From positions 248,001 to 312,000 of the forward strand of contig JAZGUH010000116.1 in assembly GCA_037893225.1 (NCBI GenBank): a stretch of DNA of 64,000 bases, read 5' to 3'. The stretch is from Hippasteria phrygiana (Eukaryota > Echinodermata > Asteroidea > Valvatida > Goniasteridae). Below, in pieces: positions 1 through 13,400 of this stretch; the stretch's first letter is position 1; the number at the start of each line of letters is the position of its first letter. The notes under the pieces are model-generated. The model was not told where the DNA came from. It was given only the letters and a program-made list of their open reading frames with translations, and did not search any database. A program made the position numbers and the translations under genes.

Positions 1-11
1 TTCATAATTGC
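1..11 (+). repeat. Partial monomer (3' tail only)
   Basis: The last 11 bases of a monomer that begins left of the window. The bases are the conserved monomer end (TTCATAATTGC). The next monomer is a G19 type, which normally follows a long monomer with a c tail, so the missing unit was probably of that class (inference). Confidence 0.9.
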
Positions 12-473
12 ATGAAATATCAACCAAATGCAGTAATTGTGACATGTATGGATAGCTTAGATCTGGCGCTACATGTTGCAATTATCGGCGGCTTCTTAGA
101 GTTAACACTTGTGGAGAAAATTCAAACCTCGCAATGTTTATTTTCTTTCCGGCCAACATCTGTGTGCATATTACCTTCTATTTATTGCTCCATGCCTGTC
201 AAATTCCCTTGGGTATGACTTGCTTTACTCATTCATAATTGCATGAAATATCAACCAAATACAGTAATTTTGACATGTATTGATAGCTTAGATCTGGCGC
301 TACATGTTGCAATCATCGGCGGCTTCCTAGAGTTAAAACTTGTGGAGAAAATTCAAACCTCGCAATGTTTATTTTCTTTCCGGCCAACATCTGTGTACAT
401 GTTACCGTCTATTTATTGCCTCATGCCTGTCAAATTCCCTAGGGTATGACTTGCTTTACTCATTCATAATTGC
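12..473 (+). repeat. Two monomers left of the first HOR copy (Gv-T-gw, Ai-C-ya)
   Basis: Order: Gv-T-gw, then Ai-C-ya with the 178/179 CT swap (GCCTCATG instead of GCTCCATG). The same pair sits immediately left of the third HOR copy at 15513-15974, so the duplicated stretch there is longer than the 18-monomer unit: 12-4637 matches 15513-20138 at an offset of 15501 bp. Confidence 0.9.
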
Positions 474-3400
474 ATGAAATATCAACCAAATACAGTAATT
501 TTGACATGTATGGATAGCTTAGATCTGGCGCTACATGTTGCAATCATTGGCGGCTTCCTAGAGTTAAAACTTGTGGAGAAAATTCAAACCTCGCAATGTT
601 TATTTTCTTTCCGGCCAACATCTGTGTGCATATTACCTTCTATTTATTGCTCCATGCCTGTCAAATTCCCTAGGGTATGACTTGCTTTACTCATTCATAA
701 TTGCATGAAATATCAACCAAATACAGTAATTTTGACATGTATGGATAGCTTAGATCTGGCGCTACATGTTGCAATCATTGGCGGCTTCCTAGAGTTAAAA
801 CTTGTGGAGAAAATTCAAACCTCGCAATGTTTATTTTCTTTCCGGCCAACATCTGTGTGCATATTACCTTCTATTTATTGCTCCATGCCTGTCAAATTCC
901 CTAGGGTATGACTTGCTTTACTCATTGATAATTGCATGAAATATCAACCAAATACAGTAATTTTGACATGTATGGATAGCTTAGATCTGGCGCTACATGT
1001 TGCAATTATCGGCGGCTTCTTAGAGTTAACACTTGTGGAGAAAATTCAAACCTCGCAATGTTTATTTTCTTTCCGGCCAACATCTGTGTGCATATTACCT
1101 TCTATTTATTGCTCCATGCCTGTCAAATTCCCTAGGGTATGACTTGCTTTACTCATTCATAATTGCATGAAATATCAACCAAATACAGTAATTTTGACAT
1201 GTATGGATAGCTTAGATCTGGCGCTACATGTTGCAATCATCGGCGGCTTCCTAGAGTTAAAACTTGTGGAGAAAATTCAAACCTCGCAATGTTTATTTTC
1301 TTTCCGGCCAACATCTGTGTACATGTTACCGTCTATTTATTGCTCCATGCATGTCAAATTCCCTGGGGTATGGACTTGCTTTATTCATTCATAATTGCAT
1401 GAAATATCAACCAAATGCAGTAATTGTGACATGTATGGATAGCTTAGATCTGGCGCTACATGTTGCAATTATCGGCGGCTTCTTAGAGTTAACACTTGTG
1501 GAGAAAATTCAAACCTCGCAATGTTTATTTTCTTTCCGGCCAACATCTGTGTGCATATTACCTTCTATTTATTGCTCCATGCCTGTCAAATTCCCTTGGG
1601 TATGACTTGCTTTACTCATTCATAATTGCATGAAATATCAACCAAATACAGTAATTTTGACATGTATTGATAGCTTAGATCTGGCGCTACATGTTGCAAT
1701 CATCGGCGGCTTCCTAGAGTTAAAACTTGTGGAGAAAATTCAAACCTCGCAATGTTTATTTTCTTTCCGGCCAACATCTGTGTACATGTTACCGTCTATT
1801 TATTGCCTCATGCCTGTCAAACTCCCTAGGGTATGACTTGCTTTACTCATTCATAATTGCATGAAATATCAACCAAATACAGTAATTTTGACATGTATGG
1901 ATAGCTTAGATCTGGCGCTACATGTTGCAATCATTGGCGGCTTCCTAGAGTTAAAACGTGTGGAGAAAATTCAAACCTCGCAATGTTTATTTTCTTTCCG
2001 GCCAACATCTGTGTGCATATTACCTTCTATTTATTGCTCCATGCATGTCAAATTCCCTAGGGTATGACTTGCTTTACTCATTGATAATTGCATGAAATAT
2101 CAACCAAATACAGTAATTTTGACATGTATGGATAGCTTAGATCTGGCGCTACATGTTGCAATTATCGGCGGCTTCTTAGAGTTAACACTTGTGGAGAAAA
2201 TTCAAACCTCGCAATGTTTATTTTCTTTCCGGCCAACATCTGTGTACATGTTACCGTCTATTTATTGCTCCATGCATGTCAAATTCCCTGGGGTATGGAC
2301 TAGCTTTACTCATTTATAATTGCATGAAATATCAACCAAATTCAGTAATTTTGACATGTATGGATAGCTTAGATCTGGCGCTACATGTTGCAATTATCGG
2401 CGGCTTCTTAGAGTTAACACTTGTGGAGAAAATTCAAACCTCGCAATGTTTATTTTCTTTCCGGCCAACATCTGTGTGCATATTACCTTCTATTTATTGC
2501 TCCATGCCTGTCAAATTCCCTTGGGTATGACTTGCTTTACTCATTCATAATTGCATGAAATATCAACCAAATACAGTAATTTTGACATGTATTGATAGCT
2601 TAGATCTGGCGCTACATGTTGCAATCATCGGCGGCTTCCTAGAGTTAAAACTTGTGGAGAAAATTCAAACCTCGCAATGTTTATTTTCTTTCCGGCCAAC
2701 ATCTGTGTACATGTTACCGTCTATTTATTGCTCCATGCCTGTCAAATTCCCTAGGGTATGACTTGCTTTACTCATTCATAATTGCATGAAATATCAACCA
2801 AATACAGTAATTTTGACATGTATGGATAGCTTAGATCTGGCGCTACATGTTGCAATCATCGGCGGCTTCCTAGAGTTAAAACTTGTGGAGAAAATTCAAA
2901 CCTCGCAATGTTTATTTTCTTTCCGGCCAACATCTGTGTACATGTTACCGTCTATTTATTGCTCCATGCATGTCAAATTCCCTGGGGTATGGACTTGCTT
3001 TATTCATTCATAATTGCATGAAATATCAACCAAATGCAGTAATTTTGACATGTATGGATAGCTTAGATCTGGCGCTACATGTTGCAATCATCGGCGGCTT
3101 CCTAGAGTTAAAACTTGTGGAGAAAATTCAAACCTCGCAATGTTTATTTTCTTTCCGGCCAACATCTGTGTGCATATTACCTTCTATTTATTGCTCCATG
3201 CCTGTCAAATTCCCTAGGGTATGACTTGCTTTACTCATTGATAATTGCATGATATATCAACCAAATACAGTAATTTTGACATGTATGGATAGCTTAGATC
3301 TGGCGCTACATGTTGCAATTATCGGCGGCTTCTTAGAGTTAACACTTGTGGAGAAAATTCAAACCTCGCAATGTTTATTTTCTTTCCGGCCAACATCTGT

Positions 3401-4637
3401 GTGCATATTACCTTCTATTTATTGCTCCATGCCTGTCAAATTCCCTAGGGTATGACTTGCTTTACTCATTCATAATTGCATGAAATATCAACCAAATACA
3501 GTCATTTTGACATGTATGGATAGCTTAGATCTGGCGCTACATGTTGCAATCATCGGCGGCTTCCTAGAGTTAAAACTTGTGGAGAAAATTCAAACCTCGC
3601 AATGTTTATTTTCTTTCCGGCCAACATCTGTGTACATGTTACCGTCTATTTATTGCTCCATGCATGTCAAATTCCCTGGGGTATGGACTAGCTTTACTCA
3701 TTCATAATTGCATGAAATATCAACCAAATTCAGTAATTTTGACATGTATGGATAGCTTAGACCTGGCGCTACATGTTGCAATTATCGGCGGCTTCTTAGA
3801 GTTAACACTTGTGGAGAAAATTCAAACCTCGCAATGTTTATTTTCTTTCCGGCCAACATCTGTGTACATATAACCGTCTATTTATTGCTCCATGCATGTC
3901 AAATTCCCTGGGGTATGGACTTGCTTTATTCATTCATAATTGCATGAAATATCAACCAAATGCAGTAATTTTGACATGTATGGATAGCTTAGATCTGGCG
4001 CTACATGTTGCAATTATCGGCGGCTTCTTAGAGTTAACACTTGTGGAGAAAATTCAAACCTCGCAATGTTTATTTTCTTTCCGGCCAACATCTGTGTGCA
4101 TATTACCTTCTATTTATTGCTCCATGCCTGTCAAATTCCCTAGGGTATGACTTGCTTTACTCATTCATAATTGCATGAAATATCAACCAAATACAGTAAT
4201 TTTGACATGTATGGATAGCTTAGATCTGGCGCTACATGTTGCAATCATCGGCGGCTTCCTAGAGTTAAAACTTGTGGAGAAAATTCAAACCTCGCAATGT
4301 TTATTTTCTTTCCGGCCAACATCTGTGTACATGTTACCGTCTATTTATTGCTCCATGCATGTCAAATTCCCTGGGGTATGGACTTGCTTTATTCATTCAT
4401 AATTGCATGAAATATCAACCAAATGCAGTAATTTTGACATGTATGGATAGCTTAGATCTGGCGCTACATGTTGCAATCATCGGCGGCTTCCTAGAGTTAA
4501 AACTTGTGGAGAAAATTCAAACCTCGCAATGTTTATTTTCTTTCCGGCCAACATCTGTGTGCATATTACCTTCTATTTATTGCTCCATGCCTGTCAAATT
4601 CCCTAGGGTATGACTTGCTTTACTCATTGATAATTGC
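474..4637 (+). repeat. 18-monomer higher-order repeat, copy 1 (4164 bp)
   Basis: Monomer order: A-C-ga (75T), A-C-ga (75T), A-T-ga, A-C-yc, Gv-T-gw, Ai-C-ya (178/179 swap, 193C), A-Cr-ga (185A), A-T-yl, T-T-gw, Ai-C-ya, A-C-yc, G-C-ga, A-T-ga (5T), A-C-ys (24C), T-T-xc (51C), G-T-ga, A-C-yc, G-C-ga. Twelve units are 231 bp and six are 232 bp. The next 4164 bp repeats this order at every diagnostic site I checked. The marker monomers, such as 3249 (ATGATATATC) and 3480 (GTCATT), recur at 7413 and 7644. Confidence 0.93.
927..1010. repeat. Inverted repeat, 10-bp arms (example monomer)
   Basis: GATAATTGCA at 927-936 is the exact reverse complement of TGCAATTATC at 1001-1010, with a 64-base spacer. 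The left arm spans the monomer junction and the right arm is bases 66-75. Arms are 10 bp where base 223 of the previous unit is G and bases 72 and 75 are T and C. They are 9 bp in T-mid units preceded by CATTC, and are interrupted in C-mid units. Other 10-bp examples begin just before 3249, 5100, 13430 and 45368-type neighbours such as 44906. Function unknown. Confidence 0.75.
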
Positions 4638-7600
4638 ATGAAATATCAACCAAATACAGTAATTTTGACATGTATGGATAGCTTAGATCTGGCGCTACAT
4701 GTTGCAATCATTGGCGGCTTCCTAGAGTTAAAACTTGTGGAGAAAATTCAAACCTCGCAATGTTTATTTTCTTTCCGGCCAACATCTGTGTGCATATTAC
4801 CTTCTATTTATTGCTCCATGCCTGTCAAATTCCCTAGGGTATGACTTGCTTTACTCATTCATAATTGCATGAAATATCAACCAAATACAGTAATTTTGAC
4901 ATGTATGGATAGCTTAGATCTGGCGCTACATGTTGCAATCATTGGCGGCTTCCTAGAGTTAAAACTTGTGGAGAAAATTCAAACCTCGCAATGTTTATTT
5001 TCTTTCCGGCCAACATCTGTGTGCATATTACCTTCTATTTATTGCTCCATGCCTGTCAAATTCCCTAGGGTATGACTTGCTTTACTCATTGATAATTGCA
5101 TGAAATATCAACCAAATACAGTAATTTTGACATGTATGGATAGCTTAGATCTGGCGCTACATGTTGCAATTATCGGCGGCTTCTTAGAGTTAACACTTGT
5201 GGAGAAAATTCAAACCTCGCAATGTTTATTTTCTTTCCGGCCAACATCTGTGTGCATATTACCTTCTATTTATTGCTCCATGCCTGTCAAATTCCCTAGG
5301 GTATGACTTGCTTTACTCATTCATAATTGCATGAAATATCAACCAAATACAGTAATTTTGACATGTATGGATAGCTTAGATCTGGCGCTACATGTTGCAA
5401 TCATCGGCGGCTTCCTAGAGTTAAAACTTGTGGAGAAAATTCAAACCTCGCAATGTTTATTTTCTTTCCGGCCAACATCTGTGTACATGTTACCGTCTAT
5501 TTATTGCTCCATGCATGTCAAATTCCCTGGGGTATGGACTTGCTTTATTCATTCATAATTGCATGAAATATCAACCAAATGCAGTAATTGTGACATGTAT
5601 GGATAGCTTAGATCTGGCGCTACATGTTGCAATTATCGGCGGCTTCTTAGAGTTAACACTTGTGGAGAAAATTCAAACCTCGCAATGTTTATTTTCTTTC
5701 CGGCCAACATCTGTGTGCATATTACCTTCTATTTATTGCTCCATGCCTGTCAAATTCCCTTGGGTATGACTTGCTTTACTCATTCATAATTGCATGAAAT
5801 ATCAACCAAATACAGTAATTTTGACATGTATTGATAGCTTAGATCTGGCGCTACATGTTGCAATCATCGGCGGCTTCCTAGAGTTAAAACTTGTGGAGAA
5901 AATTCAAACCTCGCAATGTTTATTTTCTTTCCGGCCAACATCTGTGTACATGTTACCGTCTATTTATTGCCTCATGCCTGTCAAACTCCCTAGGGTATGA
6001 CTTGCTTTACTCATTCATAATTGCATGAAATATCAACCAAATACAGTAATTTTGACATGTATGGATAGCTTAGATCTGGCGCTACATGTTGCAATCATTG
6101 GCGGCTTCCTAGAGTTAAAACGTGTGGAGAAAATTCAAACCTCGCAATGTTTATTTTCTTTCCGGCCAACATCTGTGTGCATATTACCTTCTATTTATTG
6201 CTCCATGCATGTCAAATTCCCTAGGGTATGACTTGCTTTACTCATTGATAATTGCATGAAATATCAACCAAATACAGTAATTTTGACATGTATGGATAGC
6301 TTAGATCTGGCGCTACATGTTGCAATTATCGGCGGCTTCTTAGAGTTAACACTTGTGGAGAAAATTCAAACCTCGCAATGTTTATTTTCTTTCCGGCCAA
6401 CATCTGTGTACATGTTACCGTCTATTTATTGCTCCATGCATGTCAAATTCCCTGGGGTATGGACTAGCTTTACTCATTTATAATTGCATGAAATATCAAC
6501 CAAATTCAGTAATTTTGACATGTATGGATAGCTTAGATCTGGCGCTACATGTTGCAATTATCGGCGGCTTCTTAGAGTTAACACTTGTGGAGAAAATTCA
6601 AACCTCGCAATGTTTATTTTCTTTCCGGCCAACATCTGTGTGCATATTACCTTCTATTTATTGCTCCATGCCTGTCAAATTCCCTTGGGTATGACTTGCT
6701 TTACTCATTCATAATTGCATGAAATATCAACCAAATACAGTAATTTTGACATGTATTGATAGCTTAGATCTGGCGCTACATGTTGCAATCATCGGCGGCT
6801 TCCTAGAGTTAAAACTTGTGGAGAAAATTCAAACCTCGCAATGTTTATTTTCTTTCCGGCCAACATCTGTGTACATGTTACCGTCTATTTATTGCTCCAT
6901 GCCTGTCAAATTCCCTAGGGTATGACTTGCTTTACTCATTCATAATTGCATGAAATATCAACCAAATACAGTAATTTTGACATGTATGGATAGCTTAGAT
7001 CTGGCGCTACATGTTGCAATCATCGGCGGCTTCCTAGAGTTAAAACTTGTGGAGAAAATTCAAACCTCGCAATGTTTATTTTCTTTCCGGCCAACATCTG
7101 TGTACATGTTACCGTCTATTTATTGCTCCATGCATGTCAAATTCCCTGGGGTATGGACTTGCTTTATTCATTCATAATTGCATGAAATATCAACCAAATG
7201 CAGTAATTTTGACATGTATGGATAGCTTAGATCTGGCGCTACATGTTGCAATCATCGGCGGCTTCCTAGAGTTAAAACTTGTGGAGAAAATTCAAACCTC
7301 GCAATGTTTATTTTCTTTCCGGCCAACATCTGTGTGCATATTACCTTCTATTTATTGCTCCATGCCTGTCAAATTCCCTAGGGTATGACTTGCTTTACTC
7401 ATTGATAATTGCATGATATATCAACCAAATACAGTAATTTTGACATGTATGGATAGCTTAGATCTGGCGCTACATGTTGCAATTATCGGCGGCTTCTTAG
7501 AGTTAACACTTGTGGAGAAAATTCAAACCTCGCAATGTTTATTTTCTTTCCGGCCAACATCTGTGTGCATATTACCTTCTATTTATTGCTCCATGCCTGT

Positions 7601-8801
7601 CAAATTCCCTAGGGTATGACTTGCTTTACTCATTCATAATTGCATGAAATATCAACCAAATACAGTCATTTTGACATGTATGGATAGCTTAGATCTGGCG
7701 CTACATGTTGCAATCATCGGCGGCTTCCTAGAGTTAAAACTTGTGGAGAAAATTCAAACCTCGCAATGTTTATTTTCTTTCCGGCCAACATCTGTGTACA
7801 TGTTACCGTCTATTTATTGCTCCATGCATGTCAAATTCCCTGGGGTATGGACTAGCTTTACTCATTCATAATTGCATGAAATATCAACCAAATTCAGTAA
7901 TTTTGACATGTATGGATAGCTTAGACCTGGCGCTACATGTTGCAATTATCGGCGGCTTCTTAGAGTTAACACTTGTGGAGAAAATTCAAACCTCGCAATG
8001 TTTATTTTCTTTCCGGCCAACATCTGTGTACATATAACCGTCTATTTATTGCTCCATGCATGTCAAATTCCCTGGGGTATGGACTTGCTTTATTCATTCA
8101 TAATTGCATGAAATATCAACCAAATGCAGTAATTTTGACATGTATGGATAGCTTAGATCTGGCGCTACATGTTGCAATTATCGGCGGCTTCTTAGAGTTA
8201 ACACTTGTGGAGAAAATTCAAACCTCGCAATGTTTATTTTCTTTCCGGCCAACATCTGTGTGCATATTACCTTCTATTTATTGCTCCATGCCTGTCAAAT
8301 TCCCTAGGGTATGACTTGCTTTACTCATTCATAATTGCATGAAATATCAACCAAATACAGTAATTTTGACATGTATGGATAGCTTAGATCTGGCGCTACA
8401 TGTTGCAATCATCGGCGGCTTCCTAGAGTTAAAACTTGTGGAGAAAATTCAAACCTCGCAATGTTTATTTTCTTTCCGGCCAACATCTGTGTACATGTTA
8501 CCGTCTATTTATTGCTCCATGCATGTCAAATTCCCTGGGGTATGGACTTGCTTTATTCATTCATAATTGCATGAAATATCAACCAAATGCAGTAATTTTG
8601 ACATGTATGGATAGCTTAGATCTGGCGCTACATGTTGCAATCATCGGCGGCTTCCTAGAGTTAAAACTTGTGGAGAAAATTCAAACCTCGCAATGTTTAT
8701 TTTCTTTCCGGCCAACATCTGTGTGCATATTACCTTCTATTTATTGCTCCATGCCTGTCAAATTCCCTAGGGTATGACTTGCTTTACTCATTGATAATTG
8801 C
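4638..8801 (+). repeat. 18-monomer higher-order repeat, copy 2 (4164 bp, tandem)
   Basis: This block abuts copy 1 and has the same 18 monomers in the same order. The junction is visible. The first monomer (4638) is a C-mid type preceded by CATTG, whereas its counterpart at 474 is preceded by CATTC. CATTG normally precedes T-mid monomers, so the join placed the tail of the unit's last monomer next to the unit's first monomer, as expected from one unequal exchange. Confidence 0.93.
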
Positions 8802-10423
8802 ATGAAATATCAACCAAATACAGTAATTTTGACATGTATGGATAGCTTAGATCTGGCGCTACATGTTGCAATTATCGGCGGCTTCTTAGAGTTAACACTT
8901 GTGGAGAAAATTCAAACCTCGCAATGTTTATTTTCTTTCCGGCCAACATCTGTGTACATGTTACCGTCTATTTATTGCTCCATGCATGTCAAATTCCCTG
9001 GGGTATGGACTAGCTTTACTCATTCATAATTGCATGAAATATCAACCAAATTCAGTAATTTTGACATGTATGGATAGCTTAGACCTGGCGCTACATGTTG
9101 CAATTATCGGCGGCTTCTTAGAGTTAACACTTGTGGAGAAAATTCAAACCTCGCAATGTTTATTTTCTTTCCGGCCAACATCTGTGTGCATATTACCTTC
9201 TATTTATTGCTCCATGCCTGTCAAATTCCCTTGGGTATGACTTGCTTTACTCATTCATAATTGCATGAAATATCAACCAAATACAGTAATTTTGACATGT
9301 ATTGATAGCTTAGATCTGGCGCTACATGTTGCAATCATCGGCGGCTTCCTAGAGTTAAAACTTGTGGAGAAAATTCAAACCTCGCAATGTTTATTTTCTT
9401 TCCGGCCAACATCTGTGTACATGTTACCGTCTATTTATTGCTCCATGCCTGTCAAATTCCCTAGGGTATGACTTGCTTTACTCATTCATAATTGCATGAA
9501 ATATCAACCAAATACGGTAATTTTGACATGTATGGATAGCTTAGATCTGGCGCTACATGTTGCAATCATCGGCGGCTTCCTAGAGTTAAAACTTGAGGAG
9601 AAAATTCAAACCTCGCAATGTTTATTTTCTTTCCGGCCAACATCTGTGTACATGTTACCGTCTATTTATTGCTCCATGCATGTCAAATTCCCTGGGGTAT
9701 GGACTAGCTTTACTCATTTATAATTGCATGAAATATCAACCAAATTCAGTAATTTTGACATGTATGGATAGCTTAGACCTGGCGCTACATGTTGCAATTA
9801 TCGGCGGCTTCTTAGAGTTAAAACTTGTGGAGAAAATTCAAACCTCGCAATGTTTATTTTCTTTCCGGCCAACATCTGTGTACATGTTACCGTCTATTTA
9901 TTGCTCCATGCATGTCAAATTCCCTGGGGTATGGACTAGCTTTACTCATTCATAATTGCATGAAATATCAACCAAATTCAGTAATTTTGACATGTATGGA
10001 TAGCTTAGACCTGGCGCTACATGTTGCAATTATCGGCGGCTTCTTAGAGTTAACACTTGTGGAGAAAATTCAAACCTCGCAATGTTTATTTTCTTTCCGG
10101 CCAACATCTGTGTATATATAACCTTCTATTTATTGCTCCATGCATGTCAAATTCCCTGGGGTATGGACTTGCTTTATTCATTCATAATTGCATGGAATAT
10201 CAACCAAATGCAGTAATTTTGACATGTATGGATAGCTTAGATCTGGCGCTACATGTTGCAATCATCGGCGGCTTCCTAGAGTTAAAACTTGTGGAGAAAA
10301 TTCAAACCTCGCAATGTTTATTTTCTTTCCGGCCAACATCTGTGTACATATAACCGTCTATTTATTGCTCCATGCATGTCAAATTCCCTTGGGTATGGAC
10401 TTGCTTTATTCATTCATAATTGC
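8802..10423 (+). repeat. Seven-monomer block with the 101A, TATATATAA and ATGG markers
   Basis: Order: A-T-ys, T-T-gw, Ai-C-ya, A-Ce-yl (21G), T-hybrid-ys (72T/85T but 95A), T-T-xc (156T), G-C-xc (4G, 199T). The same seven-unit series recurs at 49532-51153. With one or two changes it also recurs at 39811-41896 (two extra monomers) and 54858-56479. Five of the seven units are 232 bp. Confidence 0.88.
10113..10121 (+). other. TATATATAA variant motif
   Basis: Base 156 is T instead of C, turning TACATATAA into TATATATAA. The same change occurs at 41586-41594, 50843-50851 and 56169-56177, always in the unit just before an ATGG-start monomer (10192, 41665, 50922, 56248). It resembles a TATA box, but no gene lies downstream, and it is most simply a lineage marker. 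Confidence 0.5.
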
Positions 10424-13400
10424 ATGAAATATCAACCAAATGCAGTAATTTTGACATGTATGGATAGCTTAGATCTGGCGCTACATGTTGCAATTATCGG
10501 CGGCTTCTTAGAGTTAACACTTGTGGAGAAAATTCAAACCTCGCAATGTTTATTTTCTTTCCGGCCAACATCTGTGTGCATATTACCTTCTATTTATTGC
10601 TCCATGCCTGTCAAATTCCCTAGGGTATGACTTGCTTTACTCATTCATAATTGCATGAAATATCAACCAAATACAGTAATTTTGACATGTATGGATAGCT
10701 TAGATCTGGCGCTACATGTTGCAATCATCGGCGGCTTCCTAGAGTTAAAACTTGTGGAGAAAATTCAAACCTCGCAATGTTTATTTTCTTTCCGGCCAAC
10801 ATCTGTGTGCATATTACCTTCTATTTATTGCTCCATGCCTGTCAAATTCCCTAGGGTATGACTTGCTTTATTCATTCATAATTGCATGAAATATCAACCA
10901 AATACAGTAATTTTGACATGTATGGATAGCTTAGATCTGGCGCTACATGTTGCAATCATCGGCGGCTTCCTAGAGTTAAAACTTGTGGAGAAAATTCAAA
11001 CCTCGCAATGTTTATTTTCTTTCCGGCCAACATCTGTGTGCATATTACCTTCTATTTATTGCTCCATGCCTGTCAAATTCCCTAGGGTATGACTTGCTTT
11101 ACTCATTCATAATTGCATGAAATATCAACCAAATACAGTAATTTTGACATGTATGGATAGCTTAGATCTGGCGCTACATGTTGCAATCATCGGCGGCTTC
11201 CTAGAGTTAAAACTTGTGGAGAAAATTCAAACCTCGCAATGTTTATTTTCTTTCCGGCCAACATCTGTGTACATGTTACCGTCTATTTATTGCTCCATGC
11301 ATGTCAAATTCCCTGGGGTATGGACTAGCTTTACTCATTCATAATTGCATGAAATATCAACCAAATTCAGTAATTATGACATGTATGGATAGCTTAGACC
11401 TGGCGCTACATGTTGCAATTATCGGCGGCTTCTTAGAGTTAACACTTGTGGAGAAAATTCAAACCTCGCAATGTTTATTTTCTTTCCGGCCAACATCTGT
11501 GTACATATAACCGTCTATTTATTGCTCCATGCATGTCAAATTCCCTGGGGTATGGACTTGCTTTATTCATTCATAATTGCATGAAATATCAACCAAATGC
11601 AGTAATTTTGACATGTATGGATAGCTTAGATCTGGCGCTACATGTTGCAATTATCGGCGGCTTCTTAGAGTTAACACTTGTGGAGAAAATTCAAACCTCG
11701 CAATGTTTATTTTCTTTCCGGCCAACATCTGTGTGCATATTACCTTCTATTTATTGCTCCATGCCTGTCAAATTCCCTTGGGTATGACTTGCTTTACTCA
11801 TTCATAATTGCATGAAATATCAACCAAATACAGTAATTTTGACATGTATTGATAGCTTAGATCTGGCGCTACATGTTGCAATCATCGGCGGCTTCCTAGA
11901 GTTAAAACTTGTTCAGAAAATTCAAACCTCGCAATGTTTATTTTCTTTCCGGCCAACATCTGTGTGCATATTACCTTCTATTTATTGCTCCATGCCTGTC
12001 AAATTCCCTAGGGTATGACTTGCTTTACTCATTCATAATTGCATGAAATATCAACCAAATACAGTAATTTTGACATGTATGGATAGCTTAGATCTGGCGC
12101 TACATGTTGCAATTATCGGCGGCTTCTTAGAGTTAACACTTGTGGAGAAAATTCAAACCTCGCAATGTTTATTTTCTTTCCGGCCAACATCTGTGTGCAT
12201 ATTACCTTCTATTTATTGCTCCATGCCTGTCAAATTCCCTAGGGTATGACTTGCTTTACTCATTCATAATTGCATGAAATATCAACCAAATACAGTAATT
12301 TTGACATGTATGGATAGCTTAGATCTGGCGCTACATGTTGCAATCATCGGCGGCTTCCTAGAGTTAAAACTTGTGGAGAAAATTCAAACCTCGCAATGTT
12401 TATTTTCTTTCCGGCCAACATCTGTGTACATGTTACCGTCTATTTATTGCTCCATGCATGTCAAATTCCCTGGGGTATGGACTTGCTTTATTCATTCATA
12501 ATTGCATGAAATATCAACCAAATGCAGTAATTGTGACATGTATGGATAGCTTAGATCTGGCGCTACATGTTGCAATTATCGGCGGCTTCTTAGAGTTAAC
12601 ACTTGTGGAGAAAATTCAAACCTCGCAATGTTTATTTTCTTTCCGGCCAACATCTGTGTGCATATTACCTTCTATTTATTGCTCCATGCCTGTCAAATTC
12701 CCTTGGGTATGACTTGCTTTACTCATTCATAATTGCATGAAATATCAACCAAATACAGTAATTTTGACATGTATTGATAGCTTAGATCTGGCGCTACATG
12801 TTGCAATCATCGGCGGCTTCCTAGAGTTAAAACTTGTGGAGAAAATTCAAACCTCGCAATGTTTATTTTCTTTCCGGCCAACATCTGTGTACATGTTACC
12901 GTCTATTTATTGCCTCATGCCTGTCAAATTCCCTAGGGTATGACTTGCTTTACTCATTCATAATTGCATGAAATATCAACCAAATACAGTAATTTTGACA
13001 TGTATGGATAGCTTAGATCTGGCGCTACATGTTGCAATCATTGGCGGCTTCCTAGAGTTAAAACTTGTGGAGAAAATTCAAACCTCGCAATGTTTATTTT
13101 CTTTCCGGCCAACATCTGTGTGCATATTACCTTCTATTTATTGCTCCATGCCTGTCAAATTCCCTAGGGTATGACTTGCTTTACTCATTCATAATTGCAT
13201 GAAATATCAACCAAATACAGTAATTTTGACATGTATGGATAGCTTAGATCTGGCGCTACATGTTGCAATCATTGGCGGCTTCCTAGAGTTAAAACGTGTG
13301 GAGAAAATTCAAACCTCGCAATGTTTATTTTCTTTCCGGCCAACATCTGTGTGCATATTACCTTCTATTTATTGCTCCATGCCTGTCAAATTCCCTAGGG

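Noticed and set aside
12..218. A 68-codon open reading frame starting MKYQPN in almost every monomer, as a repeated small gene
   Set aside because: The frame is the by-product of a conserved repeat. Most recurrent variants within it change the amino acid (bases 19, 28, 39, 95, 98, 101), 50 copies have an internal TAA near base 162, and no copy has its own promoter or differs in flanking sequence. There is no sign of coding constraint.
1264..1605. 113- to 120-codon frames starting MWRKFKP or MRRKFKP that span two monomers
   Set aside because: They arise only because a 232-bp unit shifts the frame into the next monomer. They overlap the other frame and vanish after 231-bp units.
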